Below, piece after piece: positions 22,141 through 36,214 of a stretch of DNA of 64,000 nucleotides. The stretch lies in the NCBI RefSeq assembly GCF_029784155.1, contig NC_073692.1, forward strand, positions 324,410,406-324,474,405, in the 5' to 3' direction. The notes beneath the pieces were generated by a model. It saw nothing but the letters and a program-made list of their open reading frames with translations, did no database searches and was not told where the DNA came from. The stretch comes from Uranotaenia lowii (lineage: Eukaryota; Arthropoda; Insecta; Diptera; Culicidae). Numbering within the stretch: the stretch's first letter is position 1; each line of letters starts with the position of its first letter. The position numbers and the translations under genes were made by a program.

Positions 22141-25100
22141 ACAACATGGATGAAATGTGTCAGTAGATTGTTACATTGATATAAAATGTGTGTAAATCAT
22201 CTTTAAACAAATGTTTATGGAAAAAATCCGAAATTATTTTCCATACTCAATTTACATGGTAGAGAATCGAATCAAAATTTATCGTTAACTGATGAAACTA
22301 AAGAACTAATGCACTGGTCCAGAAATGAAATTTAGTTGAATAATCATAAGCGTCTTTCCCTAAAGTTTGATGAATATGATGTCTTTTACAAACTTATACA
22401 ACAACTAAAGGCGGTCATTTTGAGTTAAATAATTTAAGAGTGGTACATCAAGTTTCAGAGATATGAAAATTCTTTTCATAACTGAAATAAGATATAACAT
22501 AATTATTCATAAAACTCTGTCGAAAACATTAATCATTAATCTCTTCGACTTAAAGATTAATGACAATATGTTATCATTAGTCCTACAGACAGGGCTGGAT
22601 GAAGCCTTTGGGGGGCAAAGGCAATTTCCCTAAGGAGGCTCTTAGATTTTTTATTTAAATAATTGAAAAATCTGTAGCTCCCGATTATCCCGATTTTTCA
22701 GTTTGAAAATTTACAAATAATAGTTTCAGTTTCGATTGAAATAAGTTTATTTTTCCTGACCTCATATTAAAAAATTTCCCGGTTTTCCCGGTTGGCAGGC
22801 CAACTTGTTGTTTTCTTGAAATTCTCATAAATTTATTGTAAAAACAGGTTGTACTTCTGCTAAACATTCTATCCCAATAAATAGAAGGAACAGAGAATTC
22901 ATTCAATATAAATATAATTAGAAAAATTGATTATTTATTCATTATCTATGGCCAAAATGGAGTTAAACACTTTTACTTGATCTGGGAAAAATAACAGTAG
23001 CATAAGTTTGAAAATAATCAAACAAAATTATAAATTAGAATCGTATGAGGAATGCAAAAGCAAATTCAAAGATTTCAAGGAAAAATTAAATCTAGCGATC
23101 GAATATACAAACTTGAAAGATGAGCCCCGAATAAATATAAGCTCTCACAATAAAGTATCAGTTAAAAATGTTAAGTCAAAACTAAAAATCAAAACTTTTC
23201 TTCAAAAAGATATTTTTTAACCAGAAAAACGCAATTGAATTCTTATTCCAAATTATTGTATATAATAGTCATTACAAAAAGCAAGCGAATTTTGATGTGA
23301 TAAAAATTCGAAATCATGAAAACTGATATTAGTTTTTTTTTAACCTATAAAAGGGCTTTTTCATGTTTTGTCTGGAATTTTAAAGTAAAGGAGAGCAGAA
23401 TTTCAATTTATATTTGGAATAATAATTGAAAGTTTGAAATTTTAAAATGAAATTAAAAAATTTATTATATTAAAAGTACAATGAGATTATCATTCCTCTA
23501 AATAAACATTGGAATAAAGAATAGGATTTTAATAGGAAGAATTGGTTAAAAACGAGATAAAGATTCAGTGAGAAATCAATAATTAAGAGTTTTAAATAAA
23601 AATCCAGGGTCAGCATTTGGTTCAGCCATCCAATCCAGATAAAAATTCAATTTAAATTTATGACATAAATAACATAAATCAAATCTCAAATAAGAAAGTT
23701 AAATGATAATGTGAAGAAAATGCTTTTTTTGTGAATTGGTTAAAACAATCGGTTTAAACTTTAGAAGAATAGTGAGAATGGTAATTTCCAAAACAAATAA
23801 TTCATTGTGTATCTAAGAAAATCAACAGAACCATTCTTCAAAACTTGGAAATAGAATGTTAGCAGATAGTTACAAATTTTGTGATTGAAAAATAAAAGTA
23901 TGTATTTGTTATTTAAATTCATATTTTAAAGAACTCTCTAGCTTCGTGCTTGAATTTCAAATTGAATTTCGAAAATTGATTAAATAATTTAAATGCTTAA
24001 ATAAAATAAATAAACGACATTGATACATTGCAGTTTCAAAACCATTCGTTTTTTTTTTCTAACCAATTTGTAGATAAAAAAAAAGAAGTAATCGATTATG
24101 GTCTGTAACTTTTCATTGCTTTGTCGAAAGTTTAAAGGTTTGAAATGTTACTTAACATTATTATCTAAAGTGTATTAAATTGTTATCTACAATGTATATT
24201 TGAAGATTTTGAGTTGTGGAATATTCGAAAAAAATCTTATGCTTCTCAGTCACGTTATGAAATCCTTTGAGAAAACATCTACTGAAAATATATGTTCCAG
24301 AATATAGCGGGCCAGTGAAGATTTTTTTTTATAAAATGTGTATTACCTTACGCTGAATTATATGTCTTGAATAAATTTATATTTATATGACTGCGACATC
24401 AAGCAATTACCGCAAGTATACCAACACATGGATTAAAGAAAAAGATGGTGCAGATTATTATTTTTAATACTACACTCTTGATCGTTTAAAGAAAATATAA
24501 ACGAAAAAAAATTAAAAAGGAAAAAACATTCTTCATTTGGTTCAAAATATCATGCTCCCTTCATGAAAGTTGTTTCCTGTTAATGTTTTACAGTTAATTA
24601 ATTTTTTGTGCTGCTTATAGCTAACAAAAAAATTTATATTTTTGTTGAAATTTTCAATCATTTTATGGATTGAATAGCATTAAAAAGTGTTTTTAAGCTT
24701 TTCTTGTCTCATGATTTGATTTTCTTTCCATACTAATCTTATATTAAATTTGGAGAATAATTGATCTTCTTTTTTTTTAATACACGGATGAGAGCAGTAT
24801 AAATTTGTTTTATCTTATAATGATGAATATTATTATTTTTAAGAGTAGAAAGGTAACCTCAGAGATTTTCAATTTAAAAGATATTTAGTTCAATTTTTAT
24901 ATTATAATTGAAACAATCGTAGCACTATGGGAAAGCTCCCTACAATGAGGCTACAAAAAATTTAATTTTTAATTTTTATGAACTTTTTTGAATATTTAAT
25001 AAATTGTTAACATTGAATAACTTATACTAATTATTTTCAGCATTGGTTTGCATATGTTTTCAGAAAGGAAAATAAAATTGGAACATTACTTGTTAAAATT

Positions 25101-25974
25101 TCAATGCAAATGCATTTGAAGCAATACTTGTTCAAATAAAATTGGTTTTGAAACGCGTGAAACGCGTGGATATTTTTGAGCTTTGTGTTCACAAAAAATA
25201 TTTGTCAGATTCGGAAAGGACCAAATGTAAAGCAGAATTTTTTTGAACCCTATTTCTACAATTTTTTGCTTTTAATTGTTTTGAAGCATTCGTAAAGAGA
25301 TCAAAACTAAATTTAACATTAACCGTAAATGTAAAGGATAACTGTTGTTTCAAAACAACAGAAATGAAAATCAATTTTTGATTTTTTTTTTTGAATCAAT
25401 CGAAAACAAAAGTTGAGCTATAACAAACAGAAAAATCAAAGTTTATCATTCACAATTCTTAGATAAAGCATCTGTTTTGTTATGAAATAACGTAACCCTC
25501 ATAAAATAATGTATTGTAAACTCTCGCTATCACTTTTTTGTCCTCTTTGAAAAATGTTCAGTTCAAATTTCCAAAATTTTATTCGAAATAATCAACCATG
25601 TTTTATTATGATAATTATTTTATTAAAGACATTTTACCATTTTCATGGCATTCGTAATCATGCTTTATGTTGTTCAGATTTTGGCTGGACTTTTGATGAA
25701 GTATTGATTTTCTTTTTGAAATCGGCACTGCAGTCTTTTTTAGAATTGAAGATTATTTTATTTCATCCAACGTTTCGAGACTAGGTTGGTCTCATCCTTA
25801 GGGGAAAATAATATAGTCATCTTTATATGCCTTTTGCGAAGACAAATGTCTGGCACTGTTGTAGATTTTCCTGTTCGAACAATAATTAAAAGTTATGATA
25901 AATTCAAAACTATCTAACAGAAATTTTCAACGGCGATTTTGAAAGACTGAACAAACAGCTTTTTCAAAATGACT
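22141..25974. other. AT-rich non-coding DNA
   Basis: Long AT-rich tract without supported genes. The segment from about 22591 (CAGGGCTGGATGAAGCC, then a G-run) resembles a hAT-type left end, but I found no matching right end or duplication. Confidence 0.4.
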
Positions 25975-26038
25975 AAGAAACATTTCATTTTGAAAAAGAA
26001 ACACTTCATTTTGCAAAAGAAACACTTCATTTTAAAAA
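25975..26038 (+). repeat. Three tandem copies of a 21-bp unit
   Basis: The unit AAGAAACACTTCATTTTGAAA is repeated three times with a few substitutions. The same words appear inverted just upstream (CTTTTTCAAAATG). Confidence 0.7.
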
Positions 26039-26632
26039 AGCCGTTTGTTTTCAAAAAAAAAATCGATACTACACAAGTAACCATTTCGAAAAAAAAACAA
26101 CTTTGACGTGTAACAAAACAAAAATGTTAGAAAAATCACCTCAATCCTATTTTATTTATTTGCATTCTCAATTTTGTAAAATTTTGTGAAATTTCTAATT
26201 TCTAAAACTAATCATGTATTTTTGAAATTGTACGATAAGATTTGAACACCGCTGTTGTGACTTGGTAACGAAAAAATTCGTGAGTTTATTTTTCAGTTTT
26301 TTTCTTGCCTTTTTATGGAAAATTGCCTTTTTATGGAAGAAACCAAACGCCCGGATTTCAACGGCCTGGATACGAACGGAAAAATCTGGAAAGCTTACTA
26401 AATAATTCAAAGGTTAAAAAATGAATACAAAATCAAAAAAAAAAGAATTGAGAATAATAAACTTAAGTTTTGAAGCTTTTCAAACTCAAATCATCATTAA
26501 GAATTCAGATTTAAGTTAAAGAAAAGCTTGAATCAAAAAATTTTTAGACAAAACTTCAAAGTAGATAAGATATAAATTTCTCATTGAGAAAGGTTTAAGT
26601 TATTGTTTTGATATGCTCTTCTAATCGGGATC

Positions 26633-27001
26633 AAGGTTGCCGAAATCACAGAAAAATCCATAATTTCACAGTATTTTAAGCAAATTTTTATCACAGAATC
26701 TGTGTCACAGAACACAGAATTTTGAAAAAAATAACAGATTTTTTTAATCTTTTGAGATTTTTCAAAGTTTTAATTTTTATGTCAGTATAAGTTTTAGATT
26801 TCATGCTTTGAATTGAAACAAATTAGTAAAATAAGTAATTTTCATTAATTTTTCTCAAGTAAAATGTTAAAAAGACCTAATTTTTCAAAATTTTTCGATG
26901 AATGAACAGAAAAAAGCATTACGAATAACCTACACAGAATTCTTGGGTGAAATCACAAAAAAGTGATTTTTCTTTCAAACCAATTTTTTTTCGGCAACCT
27001 T
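26633..27001. mobile_element. MITE, AAGGTTGCCG family, copy 2
   Basis: It begins AAGGTTGCCGAAA and ends TTTCGGCAACCTT, a near-perfect inverted pair. The 369-bp interior aligns with the copy at 5472-5827 (CAGAAAAATCCATAATTTCACAG-like start, CTGTGTCACAGAA core). No target duplication is evident at this copy. Confidence 0.8.
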
Positions 27002-27319
27002 AACCAGGAGTATTATTTTTCAAGATTTCAGTTTTTTTAGTTGAATTTGACCACATACTTGGATTTTGTAAAGGATTAGCTTGATCTTAATAGGATTAAT
27101 TTTTATCAAAAATGAAATCAATGAATCTTTAATGTGGCTCTTTCAAACTCAGCTATTTAGAAAAATTTAAATTTTAGGCTTATCCGACTCAGAAGGTTGC
27201 CAACCACAGACTAACAAATTACCTAAACAACCAAAATTCACATGGCCACTTGAAAGAAGGCTTTGATAGAAACATATTGGCTAAAAAAGATAAACAACTG
27301 CTCAATTTCCTTGAGGAAA

Positions 27320-27500
27320 CTATATGTACTCAATCATAATCATGGAAGTAACAAAAGTGATGGATATGTACGTTGTATGTGACTTATTTTGCCCAATTCT
27401 CATGAGTAAACTATATGTACTCATTATTGAACTTAAAAGTTGCAAAAGTGCTTTATATGCTCGTTGTAATAGACTTAGGTCACAAAAAGGGCACAAAAGT
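27320..27500 (+). repeat. Imperfect tandem duplication of about 92 bp
   Basis: CTATATGTACTCA is followed in both halves by a similarly spaced GTAACAAAAGTG / GTTGCAAAAGTG, a TATGTACGTTGTA / TATGCTCGTTGTA segment and GACTTA. This is an old local duplication. Confidence 0.55.
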
Positions 27501-27640
27501 ACTCTAAACGGGATTTACTAAGTCACAAAAAGTGCATTGACGTGCTTTTTTCCTAGCAACCAGAAAGGATGGATGCGCCTGCAGGTATGCTTGAAATCAT
27601 ATCACCACTTCGAGTGTTAATTTCAGCTAGAACAACATCT

Positions 27641-27712
27641 AGGCGTGGCCTTGTGCTAGCGAGTTTGATTATCACCACCAAGGTTCGATCCCGAAACCGG
27701 CAAGTTTTTTTT
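27641..27712 (+). mobile_element. tRNA-derived SINE or tRNA pseudogene
   Basis: An A-box-like TGGCCTTGTGCTAGCGA (27648-27664) is followed 17 bases later by an exact B box, GGTTCGATCC (27682-27691). A T8 run (a Pol III stop) follows at 27705-27712. A complete cloverleaf cannot be drawn and the 5' acceptor side is weak, so this is not called as a functional tRNA. Confidence 0.6.
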
Positions 27713-28129
27713 CTTCAATAAGTAATTGGATTACTAAAGTTACCATTCTGATGAATAATAAGGGAAAGAAGAAATTTGTCGAGTTTGGGATACGACGCGC
27801 GGTTTCATGGATTATGATTTTTTTTAAGCTGAATAGAAGGTCATTTGGACTTGTTTTGGAACTTGAAAGTATCAATAAGAATTTAAATTTTGAGTTGCAT
27901 AGAACGCACTTCTGACCAATGGTGGGGCTGAGTAAGCATTTTCGTACCTGTTTATGGGACTTTTGGTTGGTTTGGTAAAGTTCAAGAGTTGAAACATTCT
28001 GGCTCATGGGAACAGTAAAATTGTAAGCAAAGGGTTGTTTTAATAAACAAATATCATCATTTTAAGAAATGAATCATTCTAATTAGACAGCGAGAATAAC
28101 GCACAGAAAAGCGATAATTTACCTAGGCA

Positions 28130-29060
28130 TCACACATACGTGGCCCCAAAAGGATTCTCTCTAGACTTCCTTCAAGCTTCCTCAGTTCGCGTAAAGTAGA
28201 GTGAAATCGAAGCCACACCAACATGCTGATAGCGTACGAAGTTTGCCTTTAATTGTCAGCGGAACCAATTCCGGTGAAATTCTCACCGAAGGTTTAATGA
28301 GATGTGACTTTGATGCTTCAGCTGATCGAAAAGATGGAGCACGCTTCCCGCAGCATCAGCAGATTTGCCAGTGATTTGCTTTTCAAAGGAACCGATTCCG
28401 GGAACCCGGTTTCAGATTTGATGGAGTTTGTGTAACAATTTAGCTCTGTAAGCCAATTTTGTCAGAAAAGGGTAGAATAGCTTCCTGGAAGCATCTCAAA
28501 TAGAACTATTGATTTAATCTATTAAAATAAATAACTTCCATACTATTTTCCTATGAAAGTTTCTTACACATCCTTAAGTTACTAATAATAATAAATTATA
28601 ACAAAAAATTATCAATGTATCACGTTTGTTAAAAAATGAAAACAGCGAACTGTGTATGATTTTAAAAATCATTTCAATGTTTCAAGAAACGCATAAGCCC
28701 CGCTTTCAACATCTTGAAAGGAACCGACCGAATAAAAGAAATATTAATGACTTCAGTGGTAATAAATAAGATCATTATAGAGTAAAAATCATAAAAAACG
28801 GATGATCCAAAAATGTCGGTAATAAATTTTCTCCGAAAAAAGCACTGGAACCATAATGGAGGTAATTGCTCTGCCGGAGAAAGCTTTATGCTTCCACAAT
28901 TTCAGTCGCCCGTATGTTGAATTTTTTTTCTTCTTTCAACCCGTTCTTTCGAAGAAGTATTAAGAGCCTTGGATTCGATGCACCGAACATCATTCAATTA
29001 CTGGTAATAAAAGATACAATATGCTTTTGAATCATCAAGCGGATAAATTCACCATTTATA
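28130..29060. other. GC-balanced island, probably host single-copy DNA
   Basis: Mixed-base sequence between AT-rich tracts, without domains or long open frames. It has the same character as the islands at 7080, 21421, 29240, 33840 and 43730. Confidence 0.3.
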
Positions 29061-29239
29061 GAGAATTTATGGAGTAACGAAGTTTGAACAAGAGTTTTCA
29101 AGCTGGTCTCTGTGTGATGTCTGCTTTTCAAGATTAAGTCCGATTTAAAAAAAAATGCTTTTTGTGTTGATGTATTTTGTTTTAACTTTCATCAGCAAAT
29201 ATCTACACAATTATTCTCAATCGAATCTCATGTAATTTT

Positions 29240-29960
29240 TAATAATGATCTGTTGCTTCCACAAATTTTCGCCTAAGCCCATAAGCAAGTTACCAACAAT
29301 AAACAATTCCGTTTAACTTCAACGGGGATCGAAATCGTATATTCATTTGATTTATGGAATGACACCTATCCGGAGCGATGAGAAAAAATCCTCTGTAAGT
29401 TTGCGCCAGCACTTTTCAGTGGGTTTCATTTGGCTTTTTTGCTACCCGGCGTCAGTCAGACCTTTAACTTTCCCCATAGTTGGATGCTGAAGAAAAGGTT
29501 GAAACAAAAAGCTACATCTGGAAGTATGGTACAGTTTTTTTTGCTCATCAACTCCACCTTTTTTCTCCAGCTTTTGATAACTTTCATTCACATGGCAAGA
29601 GCTCCACCTTTCGAACGCCATTGTTTTTTTCTTCAATCTTGGCCCACAGAAAAAAAGGATGCTGAATTTCAGGAAGTTTTTTTCGCCGCTGTTGCTGCTT
29701 CTCCGCCTTCCTTCAGGAATATCGAAGAAAGAAGCAGCATTTTAAATGCAGGGTACGTGCGAGCTATTTTCTTTACGAAGGAGTTTACAATGATCAGGAC
29801 CTGCTGATGACGATGGTGGTATAAGTGAAGCATAAGGAAGAATTATGTACCGAACCAGGTCTACATTTGTTTCGCATTTTACTTTATTTTTAATGCCTCT
29901 CTTTTTTTTATCTTTTAACTGATTCAAAACTAGCAGCGTGATAATGGAGCATTCTGAAGT
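29240..29960. other. GC-balanced island, probably host single-copy DNA
   Basis: A 125-codon frame (29430-29807, plus) overlaps other frames and has T-rich low-complexity content, so no gene is called. No transposon termini are seen. Confidence 0.3.
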
Positions 29961-30774
29961 CAAAGGTGGAGTCAGGAGTTGTTGATTGAGAAAAAAAATA
30001 TGTCAATGTATGTCTTTTTCAACTTTTGAGGGGTATCTTAATCAATTCTGTCAATATCTGTTAGAGGAAAAAATTGATTGATCTAAAAGAATCGGATTAT
30101 ATTTGAAGATTTTTTGTAGTTGTTGTATAAGAAAACCAGATATTTTTATGTCCAGAATTGATTTAATTTAGAAATCACCAATTTCCTACCAATTTCTTTT
30201 TCAAATTAAAATTAAAATTAAGAAAACTGAAAACAAAACCTGTGTAGAGAACTCTTAATGAGCATTCTGAAAAGTCAATCAAAACTAGCCAAAACCTAAA
30301 TATAGACATAGGGTTCAGATATTGAGTTTTGATTTTGAGGAAAGGTCTAAAAGCTACTATACACACCAGACAAAAAATCTTAGGGTTAAAATTATACATT
30401 CTAAGGACCATTTTTTGATGCGTTAAAGGTTCCCAAAACCGATAATATATCTATTATAAAATTTTGAATTTTTTTTTTTCAAACAACAAATAATACTTTC
30501 TCACTCTTCGATTTTAAATCGACTTTTTTTTAATTATCAGCTGATTCAGTGAAATATTTCAAGAAAATTATTAAATTACAAAAAAATCACGATATTAAAA
30601 AAAAATGATAGAGCAGCATGTAGTTGAAAGTTTATGAAAAAACCTTCCAATTTTCATTAAAAAAATATATACATCAGATTTTTAGTTCGAATCCAAAAAA
30701 TGTGTTGAAGATATCTGAAATGCTGAGAATTCCCTTCAAACCTTCAAAAGTATTTTGAACTGATTTATTAAATT
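29961..30774. other. AT-rich non-coding DNA
   Basis: Nothing recognisable. It directly precedes the 9-bp minisatellite. Confidence 0.5.
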
Positions 30775-33734
30775 ATGACAAAAATAACAAAAATGACAAA
30801 AATGACAAAATTGACAAAAATGACAAAAATGACAAAAATGACAAAAATGACAAAAATGACAAAAATGACAAAAATGACAAAAATGACAAAAATGACAAAA
30901 ATGACAAAAATGACAAAAATGACAAAAATGACAAAAATGACAAAAATGACAAAAATGACAAAAATGACAAAAATGACAAAAATGACAAAAATGACAAAAA
31001 TGACAAAAATGACAAAAATGACAAAAATCTCAAAAAAGACAAAAATGACAAAAATGACAAAAATGACAAAAATGACAAAAATGACAAAAATGACAAAAAT
31101 GACAAAAATGACAAAAATGACAAAAATGACAAAAATGACAAAAATGACAAAAATGACAAAAATGACAAAAATGACAAAAATGACAAAAATGACAAAAATG
31201 ACAAAAATGACAAAAATGACAAAAATGACAAAAATGACAAAAATGACAAAAATGACAAAAATGACAAAAATGACAAAAATGACAAAAATGACAAAAATGA
31301 CAAAAATGACAAAAATGACAAAAATGACAAAAATGACAAAAATGACAAAAATGACAAAAATGACAAAAATGACAAAAATGACAAAAATGACAAAAATGAC
31401 AAAAATGACAAAAATGACAAAAATGACAAAAATGACAAAAATGACAAAAATGACAAAAATGACAAAAATGACAAAAATGACAAAAATGACAAAAATGACA
31501 AAAATGACAAAAATGACAAAAATGACAAAAATGACAAAAATGACAAAAATGACAAAAATGACAAAAATGACAAAAAAGACAAAAATGACAAAAATGACAA
31601 AAATGACAAAAATGACAAAAATGACAAAAATGACAAAAATGACAAAAATGACAAAAATGACAAAAATGACAAAAATGACAAAAATGACAAAAATGACAAA
31701 AATGACAAAAATGACAAAAATGACAAAAATGACAAAAATGACAAAAATGACAAAAATGACAAAAATGACAAAAATGACAAAAATGACAAAAATGACAAAA
31801 ATGACAAAAATGACAAAAATGACAAAAATGACAAAAATGACAAAAATGACAAAAATGACAAAAATGACAAAAATGACAAAAATGACAAAAATGACAAAAA
31901 TGACAAAAATGACAAAAATGACAAAAATGACAAAAATGACAAAAATGACAAAAATGACAAAAATGACAAAAATGACAAAAATGACAAAAATGACAAAAAT
32001 GACAAAAATGACAAAAATGACAAAAATGACAAAAATGACAAAAATGACAAAAAAGACAAAAATGACAAAAATGACAAAAATGACAAAAATGACAAAAATG
32101 ACAAAAATGGCAAAAATGACAAAAATGACAAAAACGACAAAAATGACAAAAATGACAAAAATGACAAAAATGACAAAAATGACAAAAATGACAAAAATGA
32201 CAAAAATGACAAAAATGACAAAAATGACAAAAATGACAAAAATGACAAAAATGACAAAAATGACAAAAATGACAAAAATGACAAAAATGACAAAAATGAC
32301 AAAAATGACAAAAATGACAAAAATGACAAAAATGACAAAAATGACAAAAATGACAAAAATGACAAAAAAGACAAAAATGACAAAAATGACAAAAATGACA
32401 AAAATGACAAAAATGACAAAAATGGCAAAAATGACAAAAATGACAAAAACGACAAAAATGACAAAAATGACAAAAATGACAAAAATGACAAAAATCTCAA
32501 AAAAGACAAAAATGACAAAAATGACAAAAATGACAAAAATGACAAAAATGACAAAAATGACAAAAATGACAAAAATGACAAAAATGACAAAAATAACAAA
32601 AATGACAAAAATGACAAAAATGACAAAAATGACAAAAATGACAAAAATGACAAAAATGACAAAAATGACAAAAATGACAAAAATGACAAAAATGACAAAA
32701 ATGACAAAAATGACAAAAATGACAAAAATGACAAAAATGACAAAAATGACAAAAATGACAAAAATGACAAAAATGACAAAAATGACAAAAATGACAAAAA
32801 TGACAAAAATGACAAAAATGACAAAAATGACAAAAATGACAAAAATGACAAAAATGACAAAAATGACAAAAATGACAAAAATGACAAAAATGACAAAAAT
32901 GACAAAAATGACAAAAATGACAAAAAAGACAAAAATGACAAAAATGACAAAAATGACAAAAATGACAAAAATGACAAAAATGACAAAAATGACAAAAATG
33001 ACAAAAATGACAAAAATGACAAAAATGACAAAAATGACAAAAATGACAAAAATGACAAAAATGACAAAAATGACAAAAATGACAAAAATGACAAAAATGA
33101 CAAAAATGACAAAAATGACAAAAATGACAAAAATGACAAAAATGACAAAAATGACAAAAATGACAAAAATGACAAAAATGACAAAAATGACAAAAATGAC
33201 AAAAATGACAAAAATGACAAAAATGACAAAAATGACAAAAATGACAAAAATGACAAAAATGACAAAAATGACAAAAATGACAAAAATGACAAAAATGACA
33301 AAAATGACAAAAATGACAAAAATGACAAAAATGACAAAAATGACAAAAATGACAAAAATGACAAAAATGACAAAAATGACAAAAATGACAAAAATGACAA
33401 AAATGACAAAAATGACAAAAATGACAAAAATGACAAAAATGACAAAAATGACAAAAATGACAAAAATGACAAAAATGACAAAAATGACAAAAATGACAAA
33501 AATGACAAAAATGACAAAAATGACAAAAATGACAAAAATGACAAAAATGACAAAAATGACAAAAATGACAAAAATGACAAAAATGACAAAAATGACAAAA
33601 ATGACAAAAATGACAAAAATGACAAAAATGACAAAAATGACAAAAATGACAAAAATGGCAAAAATGCCAAAAATGACAAAAAATGACAAAAATGACCAAA
33701 ATGCCAAAAATGACAAAAATGCAAAATTGACAAG
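30775..33734 (+). repeat. Minisatellite (ATGACAAAA)n, about 330 copies
   Basis: A 9-bp unit, ATGACAAAA, is repeated almost without change for 2.96 kb. Rare variants include a CTC for GAC change (31027 and 32494), AAAAAAG units, GGC and ACG changes, and a degenerate right end (33650-33734). Because the unit is a multiple of three, one forward frame reads (Met-Thr-Lys)n and all three reverse frames are open for long stretches. These are consequences of the repeat. A variant block is duplicated at a distance of exactly 315 bp (35 units). Confidence 0.98.
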
Positions 33735-33839
33735 AGTAGATATGAAATAAATTTTATTTTGATTTTTATTTATAATCAATGGTCGACAATTTCAATTTCT
33801 TCACTTTTTACAGTTTAATTTCAAATTGCTGAAACAACT

Positions 33840-34745
33840 GCTTGCTCTAAGTCAGATTCCGTTCGACGCCCATGCAAACAAATCATGAAACTTCCCGTCG
33901 TTTGCCAAGAGCATACAAAATAATGACGTGGGAGGGAACAGCTACAGAAAAAAAAGGCACTATAACGAAGTTAACTCGTTCATGCAGCTCCTCCCGGATC
34001 ATAAACGAGATCATTATGCAAAAAGATAATAATCATTTGGAAAGCTGTTTCCACGCTGTTTTCCCACTACAAAACAACAACATTTTCAAACATCAACACA
34101 AGCCTTACGATTTTGAGGGATGCTTGTTTTTGTTATTTTTCCCTCCTTTTCTTTTATTTCAAAATGATATCATTTCTAATGCATTGTAATCACGTGCAAA
34201 GCTGTATTAATACCCACATTAAGGGTGCGATTTTTTATTCGAAAAAAAAGAAAAGCTCATCAAGCCTCCATCAATGATGAAAGTATCATAGAGAGAAGAA
34301 ACAGCAATATAAAAAAGAACCCCTGAATAAAAGAAAAACCTTCAACCCTGGGCCGGGCAAAAGTGGCAAAAAAGCCCATCAACGTGGCGACCAACCGAAA
34401 GGTCGTTCCGGAAGATTGAGTAGCTTGATAAAGAAATTAAAAAAAACGACGAGGACCGCGCTCATTTCGTTTGAAGAAATATCTCTGCCGGAATGAATGG
34501 ATGTGGAGGCCCCCAATTGGAGGGAAGAGGTGGTAATGAAGGACCCAGTTATTAACAATGTTTCCGGCTGGGATGTCCTTTCCCGGAAGTGAGGCGGCCC
34601 CGGAAATGAAAGCCAAACATCCGACTTCTCCCGGGAAGGGCTGCCGCGCTGACTGGGAAGGTGTACTTGATGCTGGACATTTTTTTATATTTTCCTCCAC
34701 CCCTCTTTTTTCTTTAGACTGGGCCGTTTCTAAACTGACAAAGTA
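33840..34745. other. GC-balanced island, probably host single-copy DNA
   Basis: Mixed-base DNA with short overlapping open frames on both strands (87 codons minus, 62 codons plus) and no domain. No transposon termini are seen. Confidence 0.3.
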
Positions 34746-36214
34746 GGATGTAAATTGAGATAATTTGACTAATGAGATACGTGGAACAATTTTGATACGA
34801 AATAGTACCTTGCACAGGCCTGATGCTTTTGGGTGAAAATTTTTGGAACTAGAAATTTAAGCTCTTGAATATGATGATCTCGTTGTTGATTTGTTGTTGT
34901 TGTATTGTTTACCTGCAAAAGAGGAAGAGAAAAAGATAATTAGTACTCATTATACAAGTATAAATAGACGAGAATTGATTAGTGATTCCAAGAATTATTT
35001 GGGCTATTAGGAACCAATCAAAAACCAACTTAGTTGCATTTAAAATAAAATTGTCGACCAATCTGAAATAAACGTTTGGAGCTTGGGCATGAGCTTGCTA
35101 TTTACTACGGTACAAATACTTCTATTAGCCTAACTATTTCAGAATCTTGAAAAGTTTGACAGAAATAAACCACCAGTTGTTAAAAATAAGCAACTCTTTA
35201 GCATTAGAATTTTAAATGACTCATTAGAACTTCATACAATCAATATTATGAATCTTCTCATGAAAATATCAAAAAGCTTCTCAGTAAATTGGTAATAATT
35301 ATGATTCAAAGAAATGTTTACGTTTAGAAGAATTCTGTGAAGTAAATTTACAAAGCTAAATTTACAAAGTTTAACATTAACCCACAATAGGTGAATTTCA
35401 AAAAAAAAAATATGAAACCCAGAATTTGCAGTGAAGAGATTGGGGTTTGGAGGTTCTCTTTGTGCCATCTGAGTATTATAATGAGGTGGATCAATATTAA
35501 AAAAAATTTTAAGAAAAGTTGTATTTGAAAAATGTGAATTTCCTCAAGAATTTATTTGCGCCTGTTTTAGTCGGAACTTATCTATGTGGGGTTTTTTGGC
35601 TCAAATTACCTAAAGAAAACCTATCATGTTTACAGGGAACTGCATTTCAGCAAAAATATGTTTATAGATATGTGATTTATCAGATTTTCCTCAAAGTGTG
35701 TCACAGCTCATTCATGTATAATTTTTGAAAGTCTATCAACACTCTAGAGAAAAATGAAGCGCTTGTTATACAAAAGAAATTTTTTATTCAGAAGGATTAA
35801 AAAAAATTTTGATTATTTTCACCAGTGATTGAACCTTTTCATTTGAGAATTTATGAATCTAGATTTTTCCTGTTGATAGTGTGGATTTGCATAGCTTTTA
35901 ATTTATTATGAAAAAGAGAAACACTTCACACAATTTTATTTGGCGAAAACCAACGGAAAACTTTTTAGGGCAACTTTACATAAGAAAGTGTAGTATTATT
36001 TGAGAACTGAAAACCTGCGGATTTGCTATATTCAATTCAGATGTTTCCGCTTAAACTTTCAGTTATTAAGCCCGGTTTAAAGTTTGAGTGAAAATTAACG
36101 TAAAAATTCTGATTTATTCAACTCAAAAACGCGATACAACTAGCATGTGATACATTACGATTGCAAATGGTTGAAAAATGAAATTCCAGCTGGACTTGTT
36201 CCAAACCTTCTAGA
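34746..36214. other. AT-rich non-coding DNA
   Basis: No supported gene, RNA or element. Confidence 0.5.

Noticed and set aside
22591..22640. CAGGGCTGGATGAAGCC followed by a G-run as a hAT left end
   Set aside because: No matching inverted end or 8-bp duplication found within several kilobases.
30768..33779. Open frames of 400-1003 codons on both strands
   Set aside because: They are translations of the 9-bp repeat and its flanks, with no domain, start context or codon bias.
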